Of a DNA stretch of 37,492 nt, positions 8,702 through 15,716 are shown piece after piece. Location of the stretch: assembly GCF_001423745.1 (NCBI RefSeq), contig NZ_LMPC01000013.1:12864-50355 (forward strand), read 5' to 3'. Made by a program: the position numbers and the translations under genes. Under the pieces are notes generated by a model. It was given only the letters and a program-made list of their open reading frames with translations. It ran no database searches and was not told the DNA's origin. The stretch is from Arthrobacter sp. Leaf337 (GTDB lineage Bacteria > Actinomycetota > Actinomycetes > Actinomycetales > Micrococcaceae). Numbering within the stretch: the first letter of the stretch is position 1; every line of letters starts with the position of its first letter.

Positions 8702-9496
8702 TCAGTTCGCGGTGTAGCCGCCATCGACAGCGAGAACGGCGCCGGTGATGTAGGACGCCTCCGCGGAGGCGAGAAAGACGAACGGAGCGGCGATTTCTTC
8801 TATCCGTGCGCGCCGACCGAGCGGTGTGAAGCGCGCGATCCTTTGGTCGGATGCCGGGTCATCGTGTGCGGTAACGCCATCCATGATGGACTCGACGTAG
8901 CCGGGCGCGATTGCGTTAACCCGAATGTCGAACTCTGCCCACTCGATCGCCAGCGTCTTGACGAGCTGGTTGATTGCACCCTTACTCGCAGCGTAAGGCG
9001 CCAAGGTGGGAATCCCGACACTACCGGCAATTGAGGATGTGAAGATGACTGATCGGCCCGGCCCGGGATTCTCAGTCCAGATCCGGGCGGCCGCCTGCGC
9101 GAGCTGAAAACCCGCCCGTACGTTGACGGCCATGATGGCGTCCCACTGGGATGGTGTGCAGGCCAATGCGGGCTGGATGATATCAATGCCGGCGTTGGCG
9201 ATGAGCGTGTCGAGCCGTCCGTGGAAGTCGAGGGTGTCCTCGACGAAGGACCGGGCCACGGCTTCGTTGCTGGCGTCGCCCCACACCGCGCTCACGCGTC
9301 CGGGGCCGCTCGCGAACTCCGACCGAAGCTGCTCTGCAGCTGCGGCAGTCTCCTCCTGATGAAGGCCGCCGACAGCGACGGACGCGCCTTGGCGCAGGAA
9401 CGCTCGCGCGATCCCCAAACCGATGCCTCGGCTGGCGCCGCTGACGGCTACGACCTTGCCCGTCAGGTCGAACAGCGGTAATGGCGACCCGGTCAT
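8702..9496 (-). CDS. Short-chain dehydrogenase/reductase
   Basis: 264 residues. It is a classical SDR with cofactor loop SGASRGIGLGIARA near residue 19, NAGI near 99, TSSIAG near 150 and catalytic YAASK near 164. VAVGGLHQEE after the second strand lacks the usual acidic residue, so cofactor preference is unclear. The frame runs further upstream, but ATG at 9496 is chosen because GAGGAG lies eight bases before it and the SDR fold begins there. It is the last gene of the minus-strand monooxygenase cassette, 115 bases after the double NTF2 gene. It probably oxidises or reduces a product of the LLM enzyme; that role is inferred from position. Confidence 0.87.
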   Translation of the reverse strand: MTGSPLPLFDLTGKVVAVSGASRGIGLGIARAFLRQGASVAVGGLHQEETAAAAEQLRSEFASGPGRVSAVWGDASNEAVARSFVEDTLDFHGRLDTLIANAGIDIIQPALACTPSQWDAIMAVNVRAGFQLAQAAARIWTENPGPGRSVIFTSSIAGSVGIPTLAPYAASKGAINQLVKTLAIEWAEFDIRVNAIAPGYVESIMDGVTAHDDPASDQRIARFTPLGRRARIEEIAAPFVFLASAEASYITGAVLAVDGGYTAN

Positions 9497-9611
9497 GTCG
9501 GCTCCTCGTTTCTTCTCGTGCACGCTCTCGGCCTTCGTCGACATTTCAACGGCGGTCGACAAGTGGCAGACGGACGCCCTGCTACTTCGGATGCAGTTGG
9601 CTTCATTAATA

Positions 9612-10529
9612 TCACTTCGTTGTGATCCAGCCAGGGCGGTAGTCAAAGTAGGAGATTTTCCACGCGCCGTGTTCCAGCCGAAGGTCGAGTTTGTAATGGG
9701 CTCCATACAGGTCTTGCCCGTCGGGGGTAAGCGGCTGTTGGGGGATGACCCGCCCAATTACCATGTGAGCCGTCGTTTCATGCTCATCAACCTCGATGCT
9801 CAAGGGGCGGCCGAAGTGCTGCATCCAGGGCCAGTGGCGACGGAACTCCTTCTGCTGTCCAATGATTTCGTGACGCCCGTCGCGGTGACCCATAGGCGGG
9901 AATTCACCGAAAGCGTCTTCGGTGTAGCACCCGCTCAAGAGACCGAAGTCGCCTTGGTCGATTGCCCAGGCATAACGGGCGTAGGCATCGGCGACCTGCT
10001 GGACTGCGTCCGTGGATGACAGCGGAGGAACGCCGCGCGCCCAAGGGGAGTCCAATTCGCTGACAATGGTAGGCGTCGGATCGCCGAGTTTCCATCCCCG
10101 CCCGGGGAGTCCATTCCAGTCGGAAAATCTGGATGTGTCTCCGTCAGTCCAGGGAATCGACAGCTTCAAATCGCGGAATCGCCACCCGTCCTCGCCGCGG
10201 GTGAGGTCTGCGACAAGCACCGCTCCGAAGACGGCCGGGGCCCTCGCGGTGGGATCAGCGACATGGCCGAACAGATAGGCGGTCAGGACGGTGTGGCTGT
10301 CGTTCCCTGCAACATACTCGTTGGTAGACACCAATTGCAGAGGCATGGCCATGCCACGATCGGCTGCGAGTAGCGCGGCGATGTTCTCCGCTCCGACGGC
10401 TTCGCCGTGTGCGCTGCTGTGTATCGAAGATGATGCGTGGAATGTATGGCCGAGTGTCTTGCTGTCGCCGCCGGCCCATCCGGCCAGGAACGATTCGAGG
10501 GCGGACAATACGTCGTCTCTAATGGTCAA
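9612..10529 (-). CDS. Tandem NTF2/SnoaL-like protein
   Basis: About 305 residues in two similar halves. The first (residues about 1-135) and second (about 165-305) each show the NTF2-like plan: an N-terminal helical stretch (VADAYARYAWAIDQGDFGLLSGCYTEDAFGEFPP in pieces), a G-rich turn with I-x-x-Q or I-A-A-L, then strands with H-x-V-I-G and a closing W-x-I-x-x-F/Y. Such cone folds act as small cyclases, isomerases or dehydratases, or only bind ligand. I place the start at TTG 10529, whose TTGA overlaps the flavin reductase stop and which has GGAGA about seven bases upstream. An ATG 39 bases further up is the alternative. The catalytic role is unknown. Confidence 0.7.
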   Translation of the reverse strand: MTIRDDVLSALESFLAGWAGGDSKTLGHTFHASSSIHSSAHGEAVGAENIAALLAADRGMAMPLQLVSTNEYVAGNDSHTVLTAYLFGHVADPTARAPAVFGAVLVADLTRGEDGWRFRDLKLSIPWTDGDTSRFSDWNGLPGRGWKLGDPTPTIVSELDSPWARGVPPLSSTDAVQQVADAYARYAWAIDQGDFGLLSGCYTEDAFGEFPPMGHRDGRHEIIGQQKEFRRHWPWMQHFGRPLSIEVDEHETTAHMVIGRVIPQQPLTPDGQDLYGAHYKLDLRLEHGAWKISYFDYRPGWITTK

Positions 10530-11113
10530 TTCTTGTCTCCGTAATGGGTACCAAAGACCCCGCTCCAATAGGTCAGGGGCGAGCCTCGGCCGGCGTCTGT
10601 TTCTTCTACATTCACGAGAACGAGCATGTGGTCTCCGGCCGGCGTGATTTCAGCAACGCGGCCGGCTATCCAGACGTGCAGGTCTGGGAGCCGGGGCGCA
10701 CCAGCTTCGGGCTGCCATACGATGCCCTCGAATTTGTCCTTACTCTTGGTCGCGAAATGGCGGGCAATCGAGCCCTGCCCCTCGCCGAGGACATTTACCC
10801 CCAGCGGGCTGCCAGGCTTCAGGGCGGCAAGGAGGTTAGACCCTGCATCCAGGGATATCAGGACCATCGGAGGTTGCATCGAGAGCGACAAGAACGCGCT
10901 GACGGTGGTTCCGAATGCACTGCCTGCGCTGACCGTGGTCACGACCGATACCGGAGTGGCGACGTGGGCCATGGCTTTCCGGAAGCTGGCGGCCGAAATG
11001 GTCCGGTCCCGGCTGTTCCCGCGCGGAGACTCGGCGGGGCGGGGCGGCGTGCTGTGTCGGTTGTGGCGTGCTGCAACCACGCCTTCCGAAGTCGTTTCGC
11101 AGGTTCCGCTCAC
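10526..11113 (-). CDS. Flavin reductase-like (FMN) domain protein
   Basis: 195 residues. The domain begins near residue 40 (ISAASFRKAMAHVATPVSVV) and continues with FGTTVSAFLSLSMQPPMVLI, SLDAGSNLL, FGVNVL-type LGVNVLGEGQGSIARHFA, and GDHMLVLVNVEET near the end. This is the HpaC/flavin reductase fold that reduces free FMN or FAD with NAD(P)H for a partner monooxygenase. The start is GTG at 11113, whose GTGA overlaps the stop of the preceding gene. The first 38 residues are low-complexity and may not be structured. Lying two genes downstream of an LLM enzyme, it probably supplies that enzyme with reduced flavin. Confidence 0.85.
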   Translation of the reverse strand: MSGTCETTSEGVVAARHNRHSTPPRPAESPRGNSRDRTISAASFRKAMAHVATPVSVVTTVSAGSAFGTTVSAFLSLSMQPPMVLISLDAGSNLLAALKPGSPLGVNVLGEGQGSIARHFATKSKDKFEGIVWQPEAGAPRLPDLHVWIAGRVAEITPAGDHMLVLVNVEETDAGRGSPLTYWSGVFGTHYGDKN

Positions 11114-11853
11114 AGGGTGCCCCGCGCGTCAGGGTGACGGTCGTCGTAGACCGTGCTACGGCTCAGCGGCGCGATCTGCAGAGGCGCTGGGAACGCAGTA
11201 TCGCCGTCGTCATGGAATCTCCACGCGGCGGTGTGAAAGTTTCCGTCAGCGGTACCGATGGTCAGGAACGCGTCGTAGACGGGGGAGCGTTCGGGTACAG
11301 GTGCCCAAACGTCTACTTTCGAGACCCCGTCGGTGATGTCACAGAGGGCATCAGCGGCTTCTGCATGGGTCAGCTGCGTTCCCAATAGTGCGTGCATAAA
11401 TCCGGAGACTCGATGTTCCGCCCAAGTGGGTGCATATACGCGTTTTGTGTTCGGCAGGATCGGCGTTTTATCCAGCGCCACGAACCGGGGAATTTCATCA
11501 GCAAATGAGACAGTGGTTTGGTAGCTAATGACCGACCCGCCAGCACTACCGTCCGCGGTTGGTGTCTGGTAAGCGACGAGGAAGTCCAGAGTGCCCTCTG
11601 CGCCGGTCCGTTCCGTCCAATTGGAATGGAGGATGCGGTGCGAGCTGACTTCATCGGGAACGGTTCGGAACCACTGTGCCAGCTCCAGATGCCCGTGCGC
11701 GAATTGAACCTCACCTAGACGTCCCGTCAACTGGATATTGTTCTCGAAGAGGTCGAGGTGTTCCACAACGTTTCCGGCGGGCGACTCCAGAAAGGCGAAC
11801 CAACGGTGAGCCAGCGAGAGTGCTGCGTGACTTCTGCGGGACATTGCGGTCAT
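11110..11853 (-). CDS. Uncharacterised NTF2-like protein of the monooxygenase cassette
   Basis: 247 residues with no family I can name firmly. Residues about 12-130 look NTF2/SnoaL-like: HRWFAFLE, a GxLGEVQFAHGHLELAQWF segment, SSHRILHSNW and then beta strands ending in VSFADEIPRFVALDKTPI. Residues about 140-247 may be a second, weaker copy with GFMHALLGTQLTHAEAADALCDI. There is no signal peptide or membrane segment. The ATG at 11853 overlaps the LLM stop as ATGA and its stop overlaps the flavin reductase start as GTGA, so it is firmly part of this operon. It may handle the LLM substrate or product. Confidence 0.65.
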   Translation of the reverse strand: MTAMSRRSHAALSLAHRWFAFLESPAGNVVEHLDLFENNIQLTGRLGEVQFAHGHLELAQWFRTVPDEVSSHRILHSNWTERTGAEGTLDFLVAYQTPTADGSAGGSVISYQTTVSFADEIPRFVALDKTPILPNTKRVYAPTWAEHRVSGFMHALLGTQLTHAEAADALCDITDGVSKVDVWAPVPERSPVYDAFLTIGTADGNFHTAAWRFHDDGDTAFPAPLQIAPLSRSTVYDDRHPDARGTL

Positions 11854-12893
11854 GGCTGCGGGATCGATTCCGCGAGGAGCGTGGCCCTAGGCCGGGAAAG
11901 CGAGAGTTCGGCCGCGAGTGCTTCCAGGGCAGCGGCCCTGCGATGTTCCCCAGGCATCATTGGGTTGATCATCACCTCGTCCGCGCCGTAGCTATCGGCC
12001 AGGTCTCGAAGGGACCGCGCGACCTTTGCCGCAGTGCCTGCGATGACCCGGCCCTGATTGCGTTCGCGGGCGGCCAGCTCCGTCGGGCTCCACTGGTGGT
12101 TCCGCGCCCTCTCTAGCGAAGGGATCCGCGGGAAGGGCGAGGCGCCCTCGGCGTGCGAGAGCCAGAGATGGAACGCGTCGGCTAAGTCGGCCGACTCGGT
12201 CTCGTCCTTGCCTACGGCGACAAACACGGCGGCTATCACCGCAGGTTCAGCCAGGAATGCACTGGGGCGGAAATCCCGCCGGTACTGCTCAGCTGCCCTC
12301 GGTCCACGGGCGCTAGGGTTGATGAAATGGGCGAAGGTGAAGCCTATTCCGTTGGTCGCGGCCAGTTCCGCCGTTGACCCGCTTGCTCCCAGGACCCAAG
12401 GCAGGGGCAGGGATCCAGCATCCGGGCTCGCCGATACGCCCCTGTATTGGGAGTCCGCGGCGTGGCCACCGGTAAGGAAGCCGAGAAGGTCGGCCACTTT
12501 CTGTGGATATGGCAGCAAGCCCGATTTCTCGTCATTCAATGCTGCGCTCACCCGTGGATTGGCCCCAGGGGCGCGCCCAAATCCCAGATCGATACGGTCC
12601 GGATTCAACGTCTCCAGCGTCTTGAAGTTCTCTGCTACCTTCACGCTGCTGTAGTGCGGCAACATCACGCCGCCGGAGCCGATCCTTATCCGAGTGGTAG
12701 CCGAAGCGAGATGAGCAATCAGGACCTCGGGCGAGACACTCGCCATTGCCTCAATCCCGTGGTGTTCGGACACCCAAAAGCGCGAATAGTTCAGCTGTTC
12801 GGCCAACTGCACAAGCCGTGTCGATGCCCTGAGCGCAACCAACGGCGTCGCACCCTCGTCGATGGGTGCGTAATCCAAGATTCCCAGTTTCAA
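11850..12893 (-). CDS. LLM-class flavin-dependent monooxygenase (MsnO8-like)
   Basis: 347 residues. It is a bacterial luciferase-like (alpha/beta)8 barrel. The N-terminus LGILDYAPIDEGATPLVAL, then RFWVSEHHGIEAMASVSPEVL, RIGSGGVMLPHYSSVKVAENF and RIDLGFGRAPG match the MsnO8/alkanal-monooxygenase-like group; PWVLGASGSTAELAA is the flavin phosphate site. The frame is open to 12965, but TTG at 12893 is chosen: AGGAGG sits five bases before it and the fold starts there. The next gene overlaps it by ATGA. A flavin reductase is encoded in the same operon, so FMNH2 is the likely cofactor. The adjacent F420 operon leaves F420H2 possible. The substrate is unknown. Confidence 0.88.
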   Translation of the reverse strand: MKLGILDYAPIDEGATPLVALRASTRLVQLAEQLNYSRFWVSEHHGIEAMASVSPEVLIAHLASATTRIRIGSGGVMLPHYSSVKVAENFKTLETLNPDRIDLGFGRAPGANPRVSAALNDEKSGLLPYPQKVADLLGFLTGGHAADSQYRGVSASPDAGSLPLPWVLGASGSTAELAATNGIGFTFAHFINPSARGPRAAEQYRRDFRPSAFLAEPAVIAAVFVAVGKDETESADLADAFHLWLSHAEGASPFPRIPSLERARNHQWSPTELAARERNQGRVIAGTAAKVARSLRDLADSYGADEVMINPMMPGEHRRAAALEALAAELSLSRPRATLLAESIPQP

Positions 12894-12933
12894 CTTTTCC
12901 TCCTCATCATTGCCGCTGTTGGCGATGAGAACC

Positions 12934-12965
12934 AACGTAAACCTTGCCATCCATGTCAAGGTCAA
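12934..12965 (-). promoter_or_regulatory. MerR-type promoter of the LLM cassette
   Basis: Read on the minus strand: -35 TTGACC (12965-12960), a 20-base spacer, -10 TACGTT (12939-12934). The 20-bp dyad CCTTGACATGGATGGCAAGG (12961-12942, one mismatched pair) fills the spacer. Transcription would start near 12927, about 34 bases before the TTG start. The overlong spacer with an embedded dyad is the hallmark of promoters activated by MerR-family proteins. Confidence 0.65.
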
Positions 12966-13018
12966 ATCCTTGGCGCGACCTCATGCCGCGCTTATGTCGA
13001 ACCCCTCCGAGCGTCCGC

Positions 13019-13050
13019 TTGACCTTCACACAGATGTGAAGGCCTATTCT
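13019..13050 (+). promoter_or_regulatory. MerR-type promoter of the SnoaL-like gene
   Basis: -35 TTGACC (13019-13024), 20-base spacer, -10 TATTCT (13045-13050). The perfect dyad CCTTCACACAGATGTGAAGG (13023-13042) lies across the spacer. It matches the opposing promoter at 22 of 32 positions in the same register, and the dyad centres are 81 bp apart. This strongly suggests one regulator for both directions. Confidence 0.7.
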
Positions 13051-13156
13051 TCAAATCGAGCGGCTGGCCCCGACCTCGGATGTGCTAGCGCGAGGCGGAT
13101 CTCAGCCGCACGCGGTGATCACAATTCCCGTCCCCGATCCAAGAGAAAGAGACGTT

Positions 13157-13639
13157 ATGGAACGCATCGAAAGGCTTCTGGCCATTGAGGAGATTAGGAA
13201 TCTCCGGATCAAGTACGCGCATCTGCTCGACACCAACAACGCCCGCCTGCTGGGCGAGCTCTTTACCGGCGATGCCATTTGCAACGCCGGCCGGGGACAG
13301 TGGGAAGGGCGGGCTGCCATTGTCGACGGATTGAGCGCTGCATTTGCTGAATACGACAGGGCGGGCACGGGGACGTACCCGTTCCACCACGTGATCACAA
13401 ATCACTGGGTAGAGTTCACCGGCGCGACCACTGCCGAAGGTCGCTCCTACCTCGTGGATCTCCAGACTGACCCGACTCAGGCTCGCTGGATCCTCCTAGG
13501 TACCTATGCCGACGAGTATCGCTTTGAAGGGGGAGTTTGGCTCATCAGCCGCACGCGACTCGACATCACGTGGCCATCGCGATCCATCGGTGGCGGACTG
13601 CCCGGGGATCGTCTGGTACTACCAACCAGCGCGTCGTGA
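13157..13639 (+). CDS. SnoaL-like (NTF2 fold) protein
   Basis: 160 residues. The beginning MERIERLLAIEEIRNLRIKY followed by AHLLDTNNARLLGELF is the standard opening of the SnoaL_4 group. GREAIVDGL-like GRAAIVDGLSAAF, PFHHVITNHWVEF with the paired histidines, and Y-rich strands (TYADEYRFEGGVWLISRTRL) complete one NTF2 domain. Members of this group include small dehydratases and isomerases, or are non-catalytic. ATG at 13157 is preferred over ORF extensions upstream because the family begins there; the ribosome site (AGAAAGAGA) is modest. It is transcribed away from the LLM cassette, whose promoter has the same MerR-type dyad, and likely belongs to the same pathway. Confidence 0.8.
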   Translation: MERIERLLAIEEIRNLRIKYAHLLDTNNARLLGELFTGDAICNAGRGQWEGRAAIVDGLSAAFAEYDRAGTGTYPFHHVITNHWVEFTGATTAEGRSYLVDLQTDPTQARWILLGTYADEYRFEGGVWLISRTRLDITWPSRSIGGGLPGDRLVLPTSAS

Positions 13640-14150
13640 ACCTGCACCTGGTCATGCCTGCTCGACGGCAGTTCGACGCCGTCGAAAAACTAAGCGGTAC
13701 ATATCCCGACCCTCGGGAACAGCAACTGTTCGCCGCGCCAAACAGTCTAGGAAGGGCTCCGTTGATCGGACAGTTGCAATCGTCCGGGCGGCGCCGGCCT
13801 GCGTGTCGAACCTGACCCGCCGGACATAGCCTTCTCGCGGCGCCGCCGCACCCTTCCCCTCCTTGCGAAAGCCATTGAAATGAAATCTTCCCCGCTCAAT
13901 AACAATCGGCGGAACTTCCTTGCACTGATCAGTGCTGGTGCGTCCGCCCTCGCCGGAAACGTCGCTGACCGAATGTACCTGACGCTGACTACGGGAAGCG
14001 CGGCAGACTGCGAGGTTGACGCGTCGGTAGCCGGTGCCGCCGAAGACACTGCACAAACTGGACCGTGCGGAAACCGTGGCAACTGAGTGCTGCGGGGCGT
14101 TGAAAGCTGAATCGGTTGCATCAACTGGATTCCGACAGGTTCCTGTGGAC
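13640..14150. other. Probable non-coding or degraded stretch
   Basis: No reading frame here looks like a protein I know. A 68-codon frame at 13880-14086 (+) begins with NRRNFLALISAGASALAG, which resembles a twin-arginine signal. It has a poor ribosome site and no following domain, so it is either a remnant or chance. A small dyad TTCGAC-GCC-GTCGAA occurs near 13674-13688. Confidence 0.4.
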
Positions 14151-14182
14151 GTCATGTAAGAGTCTGCAGACTCTGTTATGAC
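14151..14182. promoter_or_regulatory. 32-bp imperfect palindrome
   Basis: The core AGAGTCTGCAGACTCT (14159-14174) is a perfect 16-bp palindrome, flanked by GTCAT and ATGAC, giving about 13 of 16 pairs over the full arms. It lies 24 bases before the ribosome site of a short ORF, the place for an operator of a dimeric repressor. Confidence 0.5.
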
Positions 14183-14205
14183 ATGACTGAGTGGAAGGTT
14201 TCACG

Positions 14206-14310
14206 GTGACTCAAGAAATTGCTGCCGTGAGTGCTGATGGCCTGCGTCGTGCAAAATGCGGATGTTCGAAACACGGTGATCAGGCCCACTTCCAGGCAGT
14301 CAAAATCTGA
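14206..14310 (+). CDS. Short ORF, 34 residues, unknown
   Basis: GTG start at 14206 with an excellent ribosome site, GGAAGG seven bases upstream. The peptide begins MTQEIAAVSADGLRRAKCGC and continues with SKHGDQAHFQAVKI; it has a C-G-C pair and several basic residues, and no signal or membrane segment. A 14-bp stem hairpin follows 12 bases after the stop, and a palindrome precedes it, so it has the shape of a complete minimal transcription unit. I recognise no family. It could also be the truncated start of a gene lost when the region was rearranged. Confidence 0.4.
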   Translation: MTQEIAAVSADGLRRAKCGCSKHGDQAHFQAVKI

Positions 14311-14322
14311 CAGGTCAACGAA

Positions 14323-14352
14323 GACCGTACCCCACAGTTGTGGGGTGCGGTC
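14323..14352 (+). terminator. Strong hairpin after the short ORF
   Basis: GACCGTACCCCACA (14323-14336) pairs with TGTGGGGTGCGGTC (14339-14352): 14 pairs including one G-U on a minimal loop. No immediate T-run is present, although CTTTT follows at 14364-14370. It may be a terminator or a structured RNA element. Confidence 0.5.
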
Positions 14353-14386
14353 GTAGGTCTGAAGGCTTTTAGCCCGCGAAATTAGT

Positions 14387-14405
14387 GTGTGGACAATGTC
14401 CACAC
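14387..14405. repeat. 19-bp palindrome, copy 1
   Basis: GTGTGGACAATGTCCACAC is a perfect dyad with nine-base arms around a central A. It is followed by TTTG; the 19 bases at 14391-14409 recur exactly at 14863-14881. Confidence 0.75.
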
Positions 14406-14497
14406 TTTGAACGTCGGATCGGGTCGTACCGGGGTCGGACTGGCCCGGATTCGGCATATTTCCGCGGGAGCCCAGTATTCGCCGGGGCTGGAATGCA

Positions 14498-14520
14498 GTT
14501 CGAGTCCCACCTTGGGCACA
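14498..14520 (+). pseudogene. 3'-end fragment of a tRNA gene (probably tRNA-Leu), candidate att site
   Basis: GTTCGAGTCCCAC is a complete T-loop with the 3' side of the T-stem. CTTGGGC and A then give the 3' acceptor strand and discriminator, followed by CA. The 5' half of the T-stem does not match (TGCAG instead of GTGGG), and no D-arm, anticodon arm or GCCCAAG acceptor strand lies upstream, so only the last quarter of a tRNA remains. The acceptor sequence suits a class II tRNA-Leu. A perfect intrinsic terminator follows, as after a real tRNA gene. This is the footprint left at the far end of an element integrated into a tRNA 3' end. Confidence 0.65.
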
Positions 14521-14525
14521 GCATG

Positions 14526-14547
14526 ACCCCTCGTCAGAGGGGTTTTT
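14526..14547 (+). terminator. Intrinsic terminator after the tRNA fragment
   Basis: ACCCCTC, loop GTCA, GAGGGGT followed by TTTT: a seven-pair stem with a tetraloop and T tract, six bases after the tRNA fragment. It is the clearest textbook terminator in the window. Confidence 0.85.
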
Positions 14548-14555
14548 GCTTTAAT

Positions 14556-14570
14556 GTGTGGACATTGACC
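14556..14570. repeat. Partial copy of the 19-bp repeat
   Basis: GTGTGGACATTGACC shares the first nine bases and the following TG with the full palindrome, then diverges. It begins nine bases after the terminator T tract. Confidence 0.5.
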
Positions 14571-14858
14571 CTCCCCGGGTCCCTCTGACGCTGTCCGCGG
14601 TCTGTGCCTGGCGCCGCGGTCGCCTGTTCGGTTGTGTGGGTGGCAGTTCAGAGTCCTGGCTAGTGGGCCATCCGTATGCTGGAATCTAGGGTGATATGCC
14701 GTCCTATCTAGCTGATCCGGTGGCCGGTTGTTGGCCCTCACTCCTTCATGGCCGGGAATTGTGGCGACGACATGACGAAGCCGAATTGTCTTCGCGGATA
14801 GCTGCCTTCGGCGAACCTGTCTAAGTGCGCTCATCGCGTGTTTGTCCGGCCAAAGGGC

Positions 14859-14877
14859 GTGGGGACAATGTCCACAC
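14859..14877. repeat. 19-bp palindrome, copy 3
   Basis: GTGGGGACAATGTCCACAC is one base different from the copy at 14387. The shared 19-base string GGACAATGTCCACACTTTG lies at 14863-14881, 472 bases from the first, in the same orientation. Confidence 0.75.
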
Positions 14878-14881
14878 TTTG

Positions 14882-15716
14882 TCCACCGCCTGCTTGTCGA
14901 CGCGCATTTTGATCCCTTACTCAAGGTTCTGCCGACACCACTTTCATGCAGGTCTTTGTTGCAGGCGACATGACTTTGCGGCCCGGATCACAGGATTCCT
15001 AGGAGGCTCCGGGTTCAGCGGGCACGTCTCCGGGGGGTGTCTGGCGCTGGCGTTTGATCCGTCGACAGTGTGAAGGTGTGTGGGATCCGGACTCTTCTTC
15101 CGGGGCCGCTCCAGGTTTGGCTGATCCGTAAGACCTGTCCATGGTTGGACGCGCGGCTATCGTCTTCCTCCCATTTACAGGGTCAGTGCCGTTCCGCTAA
15201 GAACGGCGTCCCGAGCAGGCTCGCGGTAGACGAGGCGGCTGCCGCGCCTCTCAGAGACGGGCCCGTCACCGACGGTCATTCCGCTGAACACGGCGACGAT
15301 CACGCTGGCGGGCACTGGATGTGTCTGTCAGACTTGTGCGTCGTTCTGATATATGGAGTCACCGCTGGGTTTGAGGGTCCGGAGTGCAACTTGGGGAACC
15401 GGGAGCGGTTCAATGTTCGTGAGGAAATAAGCGACGGAGGAGCGCCGAACGAAACTTTGAATCGTGAGCGGCGCGGAGCGCCCTGGTTGCGCGGAGGAAC
15501 CGCCCAGCGAAGATGGGGATCAGAATGAAAAACAGCGAAGATGCTTCTGGTGGTTCATGGAGGTGGGGGAGCGGGGCGGCCTGATATCAGAATGAAATGC
15601 CGATTGTGGTCCGCCGCGAGAAGTGAATGCGGCCCGCGCCTATTCGACGCTCCCCCTGGGAGTTCGCCCGGCAACTCGTGCCCGTCCCTCTATCCTTGTT
15701 GCGTGCGTAGGGAGTA
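14882..15716. other. Coding-poor region, possible remnants
   Basis: No gene is supportable. On the minus strand 15327-15175 encodes a protein-like fragment (PASVIVAVFSGMTVGDG, then PVSERRGSRLVYREP) that ends in TAA but is cut by TGA just upstream, so it may be the tail of a lost gene. Frames on the plus strand at 15070-15528 and 15541-15789 have unnatural composition. The region ends at the stop of the crotonase gene. Confidence 0.4.

Noticed and set aside
9497..9757. N-terminal extension of the SDR at 8702-9496
   Set aside because: The SDR fold begins at 9496 with GAGGAG eight bases upstream; the extension has no conserved features.
13652..14155. 167-codon minus-strand frame
   Set aside because: Arginine/serine-rich composition, no domain, no ribosome site; probably chance.
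14442..14520. Complete tRNA gene ending at 14520
   Set aside because: GCCCGGA at 14443 could pair weakly with CTTGGGC, but there is no D-arm, anticodon arm or matching T-stem, so only a 3' fragment is supported.
14382..14924. 180-codon minus-strand frame across the repeat/tRNA region
   Set aside because: Its translation is built from the palindromes and the reverse of the tRNA end (the KVGLE-type string typical of mis-called frames through tRNA genes).
15070..15528. 152-codon plus-strand frame
   Set aside because: No family features; composition unlike real genes of this genome.
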